A stretch of DNA of 64,000 nt. Origin: Elymus sibiricus (taxonomy: Eukaryota; Streptophyta; Magnoliopsida; Poales; Poaceae). Each line of letters opens with the position of its first letter. Position 1 is the stretch's first letter. Below, piece by piece: positions 23,342-33,010 of the stretch. The stretch lies in NCBI GenBank assembly GCA_039707655.1, contig CM077666.1, positions 287,049,166 to 287,113,165 on the forward strand. The letters are read 5' to 3'. Both the position numbers and the translations under genes were made by a program. The notes under the pieces are model-generated. The model was not told where the DNA came from, searched no databases, and saw only the letters and a list, made by a program, of their open reading frames with translations.

Positions 23342-23660
23342 GGGTTTATGCCTCAGTGACACTCGTGGGCTTTCTCATTGAAACCCATAGTAACGGTTAT
23401 TAGGCCTGCTAAACGGCTCAAAAGCCCACGAATTGTGACTGGGCCGAATGTTTTAGTACCCGAGGTAGCAGCACACAGGCCCATTACTATTCCTTTACCA
23501 GCAGGGGGCGTCGATCGGCTGAGATCAACGGCTGGGACGCCAGGGCGGGAGCTAGGGCAGGAACTAAATGGCACACGGACGGCGCAGATCGCAGCGCGAC
23601 CCGGCCTTGGTCTATATAAATATGTAGCCCCGCCGCAGCCACGGGAGCCCCTTACTCGCA
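23342..23660. promoter_or_regulatory. shared (bidirectional) promoter region of the CHCH and RPP2 genes
   Basis: Between the minus-strand 5' exon (somewhere above 22941) and the plus-strand RPP2 start lie four Site II (TGGGCC/T) motifs in about 120 bp: 23366-23371 and 23440-23445 on the plus strand, 23423-23428 and 23478-23483 on the minus strand. Site II elements with a telo-box are the typical promoter code of plant ribosomal-protein genes and are also common in genes for mitochondrial proteins, which fits both neighbours. Confidence 0.65.
23613..23620 (+). promoter_or_regulatory. TATA box of RPP2
   Basis: TATATAAA within GGTCTATATAAATATG. It is followed about 30-50 bp downstream by a C-rich stretch, so transcription probably starts near 23640-23655. 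Confidence 0.7.
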
Positions 23661-23661
23661 G

Positions 23662-23669
23662 AAACCCTA
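23662..23669 (+). promoter_or_regulatory. telo-box in the RPP2 leader
   Basis: AAACCCTA, the plant telo-box, at the start of the transcribed leader and downstream of the TATA box. It is characteristic of ribosomal-protein and translation-factor genes. Confidence 0.7.
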
Positions 23670-24364
23670 GCAGATCGCTCGAGCCCTCCGCCGCCGCCGC
23701 GCCTTCAGCTCTCTCCTTCCTTCTCCGATCCAAGTAACGTCTCGTTCATTCCCTTGCGCTTCTGTACTTCCGTCCGTCGATATGATCTTCTTACTGCAAT
23801 GCAAATCTGATAGTTGCTAGTGTTGTTCGTATGCTGCACTCCATTAGATGTTGTTGAAATGGGATTTTATTTCGGCCATGTGCCCTGGGGTTGCGTGTCC
23901 GGGGTTGTTCTTGTTGCGGACAGGTTTGTAGATGTACCCTGTCACGAGGCTCTGGTTTCAGTAAAACATTTTGGTATAGTTGCTGCAAGTTAGCTAGTTG
24001 GTTTCGTAGATCCAAAAATGAATGAACACGATGCTAAGATTTCACTGCCATAGATATCTGTACTACGTGGTTCTCACTGGAATGTACTAGATAGCTTTCT
24101 TTGTCCTCGTAATAGGAATCTATCATGTATTATTGTAACAGATAAATGCCCTTATTTGTCTTTTGAAAGATGAAAGAAAAGCTACCGAGATTTGATGTAG
24201 ATGATAGATTGTATTTCGTATTCATAACTGATGCTTCGATAATTAGGCTCGAGTTGATTGTGACTTTTCTTTTCTGTAAGATATCCGAAGTATTTACAGT
24301 TATTTAGTTGGCCGTCATGTTGAGGTCACACTGGCTTATTTTGTTCCTTTGCTATTTGTCCAGG

Positions 24365-25192
24365 ATGAAGTTCATTGCTGCCTATCTGCTTGCTTACCTC
24401 TCTGGCAACGCCAGCCCCTCTGCAGAGGACCTGACATCCATTCTTGAGTCAGGTAATTTTGTCTAACTGTGCGGCCTACATTAGTTTTGGTCCTGCTGTT
24501 TTCTTCTGCTGCCAAAGACATCTGTGGTTCCTACATTTGGTGCTACTATTTGTTATTATCATTATGTCATGTTTTGCAATAGTTACCTACACTTGTAATG
24601 TGCCTTACCAATGGTAGCAACCTCTATGGCATAAGTTCTACTGATATACGGTAGAATATGCTTAGTTTTGAGAGAAGGTAGATTGTATGTTTATTAAAGG
24701 TCACTAGTATGTAATGTGTTGTTGGTCTTTGTTTTCTATTGTTAGCTTCTAATGTTACCTTTACTCTATGTTGCAGTTGGTTGTGAAATCGACAATGAGA
24801 AGATGGAACTCATGCTGTCCCAAGTGAAGGGCAAGGACATCACTGAGCTCTTGGCTGCTGGTAGGGAGAAGTTTGCTGCGGTTCCATCTGGTGGTGGTGG
24901 TGTGGCTGTTTCAGCTGCTGCTCCTGCTGCTGGAGGTGCTGCTGCCCCTGCAGCTGAGTCAAAGAAAGAAGAGAAGGTCGTGGAGAAGGAAGAGAGTGAT
25001 GATGTAAGATCACTGTTCCCACCTGTCCCCTTTGTTAGGAATTTCTATCATCTCTATATTAATTGGCCTTGCAGCTCATGAACTTGGGCATGTTCATGTT
25101 TTGATGTATTTTCATTCAATTTTTATGATAATGTTCTAACTGTTTGTGTGTGCTTCTACTTGCAGGACATGGGCTTCAGTCTGTTCGACTAA
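24365..25192 (+). CDS. 60S acidic ribosomal protein P2
   Basis: Coding exons are 24365-24452, 24777-25003 and 25166-25192, with GT-AG introns and 342 bp in all (113 residues plus stop), the usual length for P2. A leader intron (about 23734-24363) ends one base before the start ATG. The N-terminus MKFIAAYLLAYLSGN is the P2 dimerisation helix start. The middle has the LAAGREKFAAVPSGGG segment, then an Ala/Gly-rich hinge, a Lys/Glu-rich acidic stretch, and the invariant C-terminal tail DDDMGFSLFD. P2 pairs with P1 and binds P0 to form the ribosomal stalk that recruits and activates elongation factors; it acts in the cytosol. It is intact and looks functional, and it is divergent to the CHCH gene with a Site II/telo-box promoter. 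Confidence 0.97.
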
Positions 25193-26157
25193 GTCGTGGG
25201 GCATCTTGTGTCTGCAGAATCTATCCTTGGCCAGGAAACTAGAGTCAATGATGTTTTAGCCTTTATTTAGCTGAGTTGTGAAACGCTGGCAAGACAATGT
25301 TTTCATATGTAACATTCAGCCCCTGGTTGCTGGTTGATTTACTGGTGAACCATACCTTTGCTATCCAATTTTGGTGCTTTAACAATGCATTGTTTTGATA
25401 TGTTCTGCTGGTTCCAAGTATCCTCTATGGCTGGCCCATTTTTCTGCTAGTTTTTTGGTCGACCTAATTCAGAATTCTTTGTAAATCGGCACATCCTTGA
25501 GTCTGAAGTGCCATGGTAGTTACAGGGCTGCAATTCTCATTCCGACTAGTACATGATCACTTGTGGTGATTTTGTTACTGAGGTGGTAGATATATTGCCT
25601 CCTGTTTGGTGTAGGAAGCTCCTCCCCTAAATCGCTCCTTTGATTCGAAGGATGTTCGTAGGAACTTTGGAGTATGATTCATAGGATTGAATCCCTTAGG
25701 AATTTATTTGCACTACTTCCTAGGGCAACTTTAGCAGGTAGTACCTCTTAATTAGTGATTTTGCAGGTCAAAGGGTGATGTGGCAGACACGTTAACATTG
25801 TTATCAGCAGTAGTGAGAGATATATCTTGGGCTCCCTGAGTGACCCTTTTTTGAAAATGCATGGCCATTCTTATGATTAAAGAGTTAAATCATATTTGGA
25901 AGACTTTGATGCAAGTACCGAGCGAGAGGTCGAGATGGGAACATGGATGACTACCTCGTCTTGAGCTTGAAAAAGGATTAGATAAAATAGCTTCTTAAAT
26001 ATTTGCCCGAGATGATCTTTATATATACGGGAATCAACTGACCTACTAGGGTCCGATGTCCATTATTGATGTGAAAGTAATCTTGGGCTGTTGGGCATGA
26101 CCATATATATACATGAACTTGTAGGATCAAACACTCAAGGGGTGAGAACTATTATAG
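25193..26157 (+). other. RPP2 3' untranslated region and intergenic sequence
   Basis: The first about 150-200 bp should be the RPP2 3' UTR; no perfect AATAAA is present, so the end is not fixed. The remainder to 26157 is AT-rich, low-copy-looking sequence in which I see no gene. Confidence 0.5.
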
Positions 26158-28085
26158 GGACGTGGCTAGCGAGCGCTCATGCGCCCGTTCGCGACATCCA
26201 GCGCCCCTAATGTATATGGAAAATGCAACCGGTCCCTTCGTAACTTTTGATTCAAGCGTCAAAATCCAATTCCGTTTTCACAGTTGGGTTTCTCACGGCG
26301 AGTTCTTCAAAACTAGATCTCATTTGGGTAGGTTTCGTCAAACTTTTTTTGAGGGCAACTTTGGGTGCGATGGAGGCAACTATAGTGCTATAGGGAAGCA
26401 ACTTCTTCTTTTTGGCCTAGTAAGACTGCCATTAGGTTGGTTTGTGTAAAACGAGAAAAATGACACAAAACATAAGGCACCTTTAGTGCTGCATACAAAA
26501 CAAGTTCACTGCAGTATGTGTACCCGTGAATTTTGCTAACATTATCCTAACTTGTTTATCATGGCTGCTCAGTTGCCTATTGTTGATAGTCAGTTGTCTA
26601 CTGTTGATGTTTAGTTGCCTATAAATGCTATAAATTGACTGCCATTGATGCCCAATTGCCAGCTATTGGTAATTAGTTGCCTACCATTGCTGCTCAGTTG
26701 CCTAACTTTGCAAAATAGTTGCCTACAATATTGTGAAGTTATTTATCATTGTTTTTCTAAGTTGCCTACAAACACTATGAAATTGCCTAGATTCACCACC
26801 AAGTTGTCTACCATAACTAGCAATAGCAGATAGAAGAACATCAATGGTAGACGACTTCATAGTGTTATAGGCTATTTAGAAACAACGACATACGAGCATG
26901 AACAATAGGCAACTTAGAAGTACCAGTGAGAAAGTTAGGAGAATGTTAGACAAAATTAACTAGGACACAAAATGTAGTGAAGTTGCCTATTTGTAGCACT
27001 ATAAAGTTGCCTCTAGTAGAAGGAAAGTTGCTTATGAAGGTGATGTGATGTTATCACCTCTGTTTCAAAGTTGTTCTCTATCACTAGTTAGTTGTTTATT
27101 GTTGCTAATTAGTTACTTTTAATGGCGTGAAGTTGCTTCTGTTTAGCACTAAAGTTGCCTCATCTAGCATCAAAGTTGCTTTTGAAAAAAATCATTGAAA
27201 CATATTCATGTAGGATTTAGATTTGAATTGCCCGTCGTGACCTGGCTAGCCAACACGCGCGCACTCAATAGCGTTGGCGGGCAGACTCCCCCAGAAAAGG
27301 AAAGCACAAGGATCTGATACCGTCCGACGCCACATAGTTTCAAAATTTGGAATCATGATAGACAACTTAGATCACACGAAAACTTTTCGACAACGTAGGC
27401 AACTTAGGTCCCTTGATAGACAACTTCCATAGTATTATAGGCAATTGAGGATCACTCGTAGGTAACTTCGTAGCAACGTAGGCAACTTAGTTTCTGAGAT
27501 AGACAACTTAGAAGCCATGTTATACAACTTTCCACTCTACAGGAAGCAACTTTAACATCATGGTAGGCAACTAAACTATTTAGGCCAACTTAGTTTTTGA
27601 TGTATGCAACTTAGTAACCATGTTAACCACCTATTACACTACTGCATACAACTAATTAGAAGGCTACTAGGCGAATTCAGTTATACAAACGGTGCAATTC
27701 AGCTATCATCAAAGTTGCTCATGTTTAGCACTAAAGTTGCCTCATCTAGCATCAAAGTTGCTTTTAAAAAAACTCGTCAAAACATATCCATATGAGATCT
27801 AGTTTTGAAAAGCTCGTCACGAGGAACCCAACGGTGAAAACAAATCATAATTCCAACACACGGTTTGAAAGTTATAGCTTTTTGAATTTTCTCATACCGG
27901 AATTAATGCATGTTATGTCGTCATTGAGTTTATACGGCTGGTCGGATGAGATGGAGAAAAATCACATACTATAGTTGAAGACTATTTCCATATATAGAAT
28001 GGGTGGGTGGGTGAGCAATTTTCCAAATTTAGGGTGGATCTGTCCCATCATGCGGTCCGTGCGCGTGCGCTCGTAGCGACGTAAT
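26158..28085. mobile_element. inverted-repeat element filled with a degenerate AGTTGCCTA repeat
   Basis: Arms of about 120 bp at 26239-26362 and, inverted, 27754-27873 share blocks such as AAAACTAGATCTCAT and CAGTTGGGTT/CCGTTGGGTT. The outer ends (GACGTGGCTAGCGAGCGC at about 26160; ACGTCGCTACGAGCGC on the reverse strand near 28082) are similar. A third arm-like copy at about 27165-27255 suggests a nested or duplicated end. Between the arms, AGTTGCCTA-like motifs recur about every 20-40 bp, mainly forward in 26560-27180 and mainly reversed (TAGGCAACTT) in 27360-27640. No transposase. It may be a foldback or Mutator-like non-autonomous element; no clear 9-bp duplication was found. Confidence 0.5.
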
Positions 28086-28369
28086 AGCGCAGCTGCACTT
28101 TTAAGAATTTGGGCTATTATAGTGAAAGAAGAGTGAGAAAGAGAGAGGAAATCCGGCCAGAAAGAGTTTACTAGTTGCATCGGTCCACCATATTGAGTAG
28201 GAAACTTTACAATACTTGTTTCAATTACATTAAGATTTCAAAAAAAAAAATCTAATTTGCAAAGATGTAGTTGATGTATTAAAATGGAATCGTATAGAGA
28301 AGGTTGAGGCAAACATATAGAGTATGTCATAAATTTCATAAAATTTGTGTTTGAAATGTAAGAAAAGTA
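28086..28369. other. AT-rich intergenic sequence
   Basis: No gene or repeat recognised, apart from a run of A around 28240. Confidence 0.4.
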
Positions 28370-28765
28370 CTACCTCCGTCCGTGTTTAAAAGGCTCGCTG
28401 GCCACGAAGCCCCGTCCGGAAAAATTAGGCCGCTGGAGCTAAGCCTGCACCAATGGTTGCGCTTTTCTTTTCCTATTCTGAGGCTGCACGCCTTTGTTTC
28501 TCGAGCGTAGTGATGAGGTTTGCATGCAAGCCAATACGTGCAAGTAGTTGCCTGCAACCGGGCCGCGCATGATGTGCCTTGTTTCCTGCGTGTGGAGTTA
28601 ATCTTTGCATGCAAGCATTGCGGAGCAAAAACCTCATTATTTTTTCATTTACCCTGAGCTGGATTGAAGCCGGCTGATTGGCCAGTTTAAGCTTTAATTT
28701 TCAGACACGTCTTTTCAGTAGTGCCTTGGTCCTGCCAAAGTGGTCCTTGGGCCTAACGGAGGTAG
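28370..28765. mobile_element. Stowaway-like (Tc1/Mariner) MITE
   Basis: 396 bp with 10-bp perfect terminal inverted repeats (CTACCTCCGT at both ends) flanked by TA on each side (28368-28369 and 28766-28767), the Tc1/Mariner target duplication. It has no coding capacity. Stowaway ends normally read CTCCCTCCGT, so this is a variant. Confidence 0.75.
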
Positions 28766-29342
28766 TATTTCTTTCACAACGGTACCTATGCGGTATATAT
28801 AATTACAGTAAAAATAATATTCTTTAGCTTCATGTGCAACACAAAGAATTAGCCTGGGGCTTATGTGCGTTTAACAGATAGCCTGATGACTAATCCACAG
28901 AGTGAATTAAATCTTTTGGTTTAGTAGAGAATTACAAGGGTGAAGTAGCAATACAACATAGTCAGAGGACTTAAATGCAAAGGAACCAAAGGGATAAGGC
29001 TCCCATCGTTTTCATGTATGTGGTTGTTTAGCATGTTACTCCCTCTTTTTTGATTTAAAAAGGCCCATGTGTACCTCTAGAGAGACAATTCGACGAATAT
29101 AATATAAAATATATGCCACAAAAGTTATTGCACTAGAAAATATAACATTTGATTTTTTTTAGGATGAAGCGTCAATACAATAAACTTGGAGGACTTAAAT
29201 GAAAAATAACCAAAGGGATAAGGCTCCCATTGTTCTCATCGTTCTAAGTTGAAGTTTCTAATGTCAATCCCTATTGGCATTTAAGGCGCTGCTTCCTACT
29301 GTTTTTGCAAAAAAAAAAAAAATATAGGGGTATAGCCAAGCT
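28766..29342. other. intergenic sequence with a diverged direct duplication
   Basis: About 75 bp at 28935-29010 is repeated, with changes, at 29160-29245 (shared block AACCAAAGGGATAAGGCTCC). Between the copies, 29037 onward begins TACTCCCTCTTTTTTG like another Stowaway end. A poly-A run lies at 29309-29321. No gene. Confidence 0.5.
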
Positions 29343-29919
29343 TTATTCATCAAAGGCCAGGGAATGTGGGATACAGTTCTGGTCATGGGATTGGCCGAAC
29401 CAGACATGGCGTCCCAGACCTAATGAAAGACATAACTTGTCTAACATATGTGCTTTCACATTAACCTCACGACTCTCAAAAGTAAAATCACATTGGAATT
29501 GAGACGAGTAGGAATTAATCTCGCTAATGATAGCCCCATAACTACCTCTAGATCTTTTGTTGATGTCCGCAGTGACTTGCTTAGAATCCGATGCGATCAC
29601 TACCCAATGTAGCCGTAGATCTTTGGCTAGCGCAAGTGCCTCCCTGCATGCAATGTCCCTCCTTGTCCCGACATACCGCCGCCGTGGCTCCTCCTCTTCC
29701 CCTTCGAACTCCGGCATCGACATATTTTTTTGCAAAGCCAACATGTGGTTCCTTAGGTCGGTGTTGTGGTGCCACATGAATAACAGGGACATGAGTCGTG
29801 AGTTACTGATTATCATTGATCATCTCCAGTTCATACATAAATCTTGCAATGAAGGACTGTATTGCTTGAGGGTTCCAAAAGATCCCCTCGTGGATAGCTT
29901 TGCGTCTGGCTGGCCATGA
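29343..29919 (-). pseudogene. RNase H-like (RVT_3) domain remnant, probably from a LINE
   Basis: On the minus strand, from 29919, the sequence reads an N-terminal stretch (RRKAIHEGIFWNPQAIQSF), a stop, then YVDAGVRRGRGGATAAV in one frame and IACREALALAKDLRL, VVIASDSKQVTADI, VNVKAHMLDKLCLSL and GRHVWFG in another (ending at 29343). This is the plant RNase H-like domain order, with the first catalytic Asp region (VDAGVRR), Glu (REAL) and second Asp (ASDS). At least one frameshift and one stop make it a pseudogene. Such domains occur at LINE 3' ends and as stand-alone genes; only this part is present. It abuts the truncated Gypsy at 29920. Confidence 0.65.
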
Positions 29920-31630
29920 AACCGAGAACATCATACAACGCTTTTGGCATAGTTGAAACGCTAGATCCTAAATCACACAAAGCATTGCACTCATAATCCT
30001 TTATTTTAACCTTAATGGTGGGTTCCCATTCATCATGCAATTTTTTAGGCATGGAAACCTCTATTTCAAGTCTTCCCTCACTGGTATTAATAAGAGCTTC
30101 TACAATATATTTAGTAAAAGCTTTGTTTTGTTCATAAGAATTGGGTGAATTAATCATGGATTGAAGCAAGGAAATACATTCAGTAAGGTAACAACTATCA
30201 TAATTAAAATCCTTGTAATCCAAAATAGTGGGAGCATCGCTATCTAAAGTTTTAACCTCTTCAAACCCACTTTTATCATTATTAGCAACAACATCATCAC
30301 CCTCCGAATAGTTGGGACGCCTTTTAACTAAAGTTGACTCTTCTTCAGTCCCATCATTATCAACTTTAATATTTCTAAACAATGATTCAATAGTTGATAC
30401 ACCAATAATTTTAACATCTTCATCATTATTAGCAAGAAATTTGATTCTGGTTTGGCAGCCATTTTATTAACTAGCGTAGTTTGCTTATCGGACATTTTTC
30501 CTAAAATACTTTCAGTTTACACAAGTTGTAGTTGGAGATTAACTACTTCCCTATTAATATCATCAAGTTGTTTACTAATCACCTTATGCATAGAAGAATG
30601 TTCCTTAACTTCCTTAGAAAAAGCTTCATTGTGTTCATATTGAGCATGCATAAAATTCTTAGTGGACTTTTCAATCTCAAGCAATCTTTTATCATAAGAA
30701 TTATCATGGGAATTGCCATAATTATTAGAGGGATTATCGGGATATGGTCTAGGATTATTATTGAAGTTCCCCCTATAAGCATTATTATTGTTGCTCTTCG
30801 AAATAAAATTCACATCAATAACATCATTATTTTGTTCAATCAAAGTTAATAAAGGCACATCATTTGAATCAATAGAAGCACTCTTAGTAGCAAGCATGGA
30901 CATAATAGCATCAACCTTTTCACTTTGGGAGGAATTCTTCTCGACAGAGTTTACCTTCTTACCACCTGGAGCGCGCTCGGTGTGCCATTGGGAATAATTG
31001 GCAGTCATATTATCAAGAAGCTTAGTGGCTTCTCCAAGTGTTATTCCCATGAACGTTCCACCTTCAGCTGAATCTAGAGGTTTCTTGAAACAAAGTTTAG
31101 TCTAGCATATTTTTTTTGCACTATCATCCAAAGACTCAATCCATGTGTTGGACAATTTTTAAGCATTAATTTCATTCTTTCCCATGATTGTGCAACATGT
31201 TCTTGGTCAAGTTGCTTAAAATTCATGATTTGATTCCTCAAAGATATTATTTTAGCGGGAGGAAAATACTTGCCAATGAAAGCATCTTTGCACTTAGACC
31301 AAGAATCAATATTATTTTTCGGCAAAGAAGATAACCATGCTTTAGCTCTATCTCTAAGAGAAAAAGGAAAAGTTTCAGTTTAACAGTATCATTATCCACA
31401 TCTTTTAATTTTTTTTGCCTATCACATACCTCAACAAAGGTATTAAGATGAGAAACATCATCTTCATTAAAATTTCTAGAGAATTGTTCTTTCATAACAA
31501 GATTTAACATGACAGCTTTAATATCATATGACTCCGCACTAGTGGCGGGAGGAGCAATAGGAGCACTAATAAAATCATTGTTATTAGTACTTGAGAAATC
31601 ACAAAGCTTGGTATTTTCAGGAGTAGACAT
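29920..31630 (-). pseudogene. Athila-like gag-protease (broken)
   Basis: Starts at the ATG at 31630 (MSTPENTKLCDFSS). The gag pieces are NLVMKEQFSRNFNEDDVSHLN, SWSKCKDAFIGKYFPP, NQIMNFKQLDQEHVAQSWE and GEATKLLDNMTANYSQWHT, followed by an Asn/Tyr-rich linker and a charged helix (31050-30517). The protease piece (30382 onward) contains LCDLGSSVSTMPKALYDVLGF, with the usual Asp followed by Leu-Gly-Ser, and is truncated at 29920. Frameshifts occur near 31380 and 31100, and a stop at about 30517. The same proteins, plus-strand, are at 59392-60990. Confidence 0.85.
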
Positions 31631-31793
31631 AATTGCAAAACAAGCAGAGATAGTAACACAAGATTTTTTGGTATTTTGGGAAAAAAATTGGCAAAGAAAA
31701 GAGAAGGTAAATAAAAAGGCAAAAGGCAAGAAAATAAAAACAAGCAAAAGGAAAGTGTTTGTGCGAAGGCACCTGATTTGGTAGATGATGTCT

Positions 31794-31810
31794 CCCCGGC
31801 AACGGCGCCA
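31794..31810 (-). other. primer-binding site (tRNA-Asp type) of the Athila-like element
   Basis: TGGCGCCGTTGCCGGGG on the minus strand, complementary to the 3' end expected for plant tRNA-Asp. It lies 10 bp from the LTR end. Confidence 0.8.
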
Positions 31811-31820
31811 AAAATTCTTC

Positions 31821-32484
31821 TGCTACTCCCGTAGGAGTTGTTGGATTCCCCGAAGAGGAAAGGAGATGTAGCACAGCAGTAGAAAGTATTTTCCTCAGTT
31901 AAGAACGAAGGTTTATCGAACCAGTAGGAGGCACCACACTAACAACGTTGGCAACACCTGCATACAAATAAAACAGTTGCTTGCACCCAACAAAGGCAAG
32001 GGGGTTGTCACTCCCCTTGTTCTTGCTGGCCACAAGATTAAAAGCAGATAGTGATAGGCAATGTACCAAAAGGTAAAAGAGCAAATAGAGAGCAATGGAC
32101 AAGCTTATGTATTGATGGAAAATAGACCCGGGGGCCATAGGTTCACTAGTGGCATCTCTCTCGAAAGCATGGCCACGGTGTGGTAGACAAATTACTGTTG
32201 GGCAATTGATAGAATTGAGCATAGTTATAATTGTGATCATTCATGGCATAATCTCACATAGGCATTACGTCCGTGAAAAGTAGACCGTTAATCCAACTGC
32301 ATCTACTACTATTACTCCACCCCAAGACCACTATCTAGCATGCATCTCAAAGTATTAAGTTCATGATAAACAAAGTAACGCAATAAGCATGATGACATAA
32401 TGTAGACAAAATAAGATCAATCAATATGACCAAACCCCGTCATTTCATCCTTACTGGGAACAACACAATACGTGCCTTCGCCCC
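31821..32484 (-). repeat. 5' LTR of the Athila-like element, 3' half
   Basis: Ends GGAGTAGCA on the minus strand (at 31821) next to the primer site. It is continuous with 51064-51966 after removing the inserted Gypsy; the 5-bp duplication GCCCC (32480-32484 and 51059-51063) marks the join. Confidence 0.85.
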
Positions 32485-32966
32485 TGAGGGTGTCCCGGAC
32501 TAGGGGGTACTCGGGCTGCCGGCCTATCTCTCATGGGCCGGACTGGTGGGCCGCTCTCTACACGTCGATGGAAGGCTGGATTGTGGACGACCCCGTATGA
32601 TAGAAGGAAATCTCTGAAGTCTTGGCGTCTCCTCCAAGGAATAGATGGCGTAACCGGCATGTTATCCCTGATGGTAACCGACCATATGTAACCCTAGGGC
32701 CCCCCCTGGTGTCTATATAAACCAGGAGGTTTAGTCCGTAGGAGAAAGACTCATAATCTAGGGTTTAGCCCATCTGATCTCGAGGTAGATCAACTCTGTA
32801 ACCTTCATACAATCACATCAATACAATCAAGCAGGACGTAGGGTTTTACCTCCTCGAGAGGGCCCGAACCTGGGTAAATCGCTGTCTCTACGCTCTCTGT
32901 TACCATCGACTCCTTGACCCATAGTTCGGACCCCCTACCCGAGATCTGCCGGTTTTGGTACCGACA
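32485..32966 (+). repeat. 5' LTR of the pol-less Gypsy element
   Basis: 482 bp, TGAGGGTGTCCCGG to TGGTACCGACA. The TATA box TATATAAA is at 32714-32721, followed by the transcribed part. Its partner is at 50578-51058. Confidence 0.92.
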
Positions 32967-32985
32967 TTGGTGCTTTCATTGAGAG
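32967..32985 (+). other. primer-binding site of the pol-less Gypsy element
   Basis: TTGGTGCTTTCATTGAGAG directly after the LTR. I recognise this site from grass Gypsy elements but am not certain of the tRNA. Confidence 0.6.
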
Positions 32986-33010
32986 TCCCGTCGTGGGTCG
33001 CCAAGGATCA

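Noticed and set aside
23353..23737. ORFs on both strands between the CHCH gene and RPP2
   Set aside because: The region holds promoter motifs, TATA box and the RPP2 leader; the frames have no domain and are best read as noncoding.
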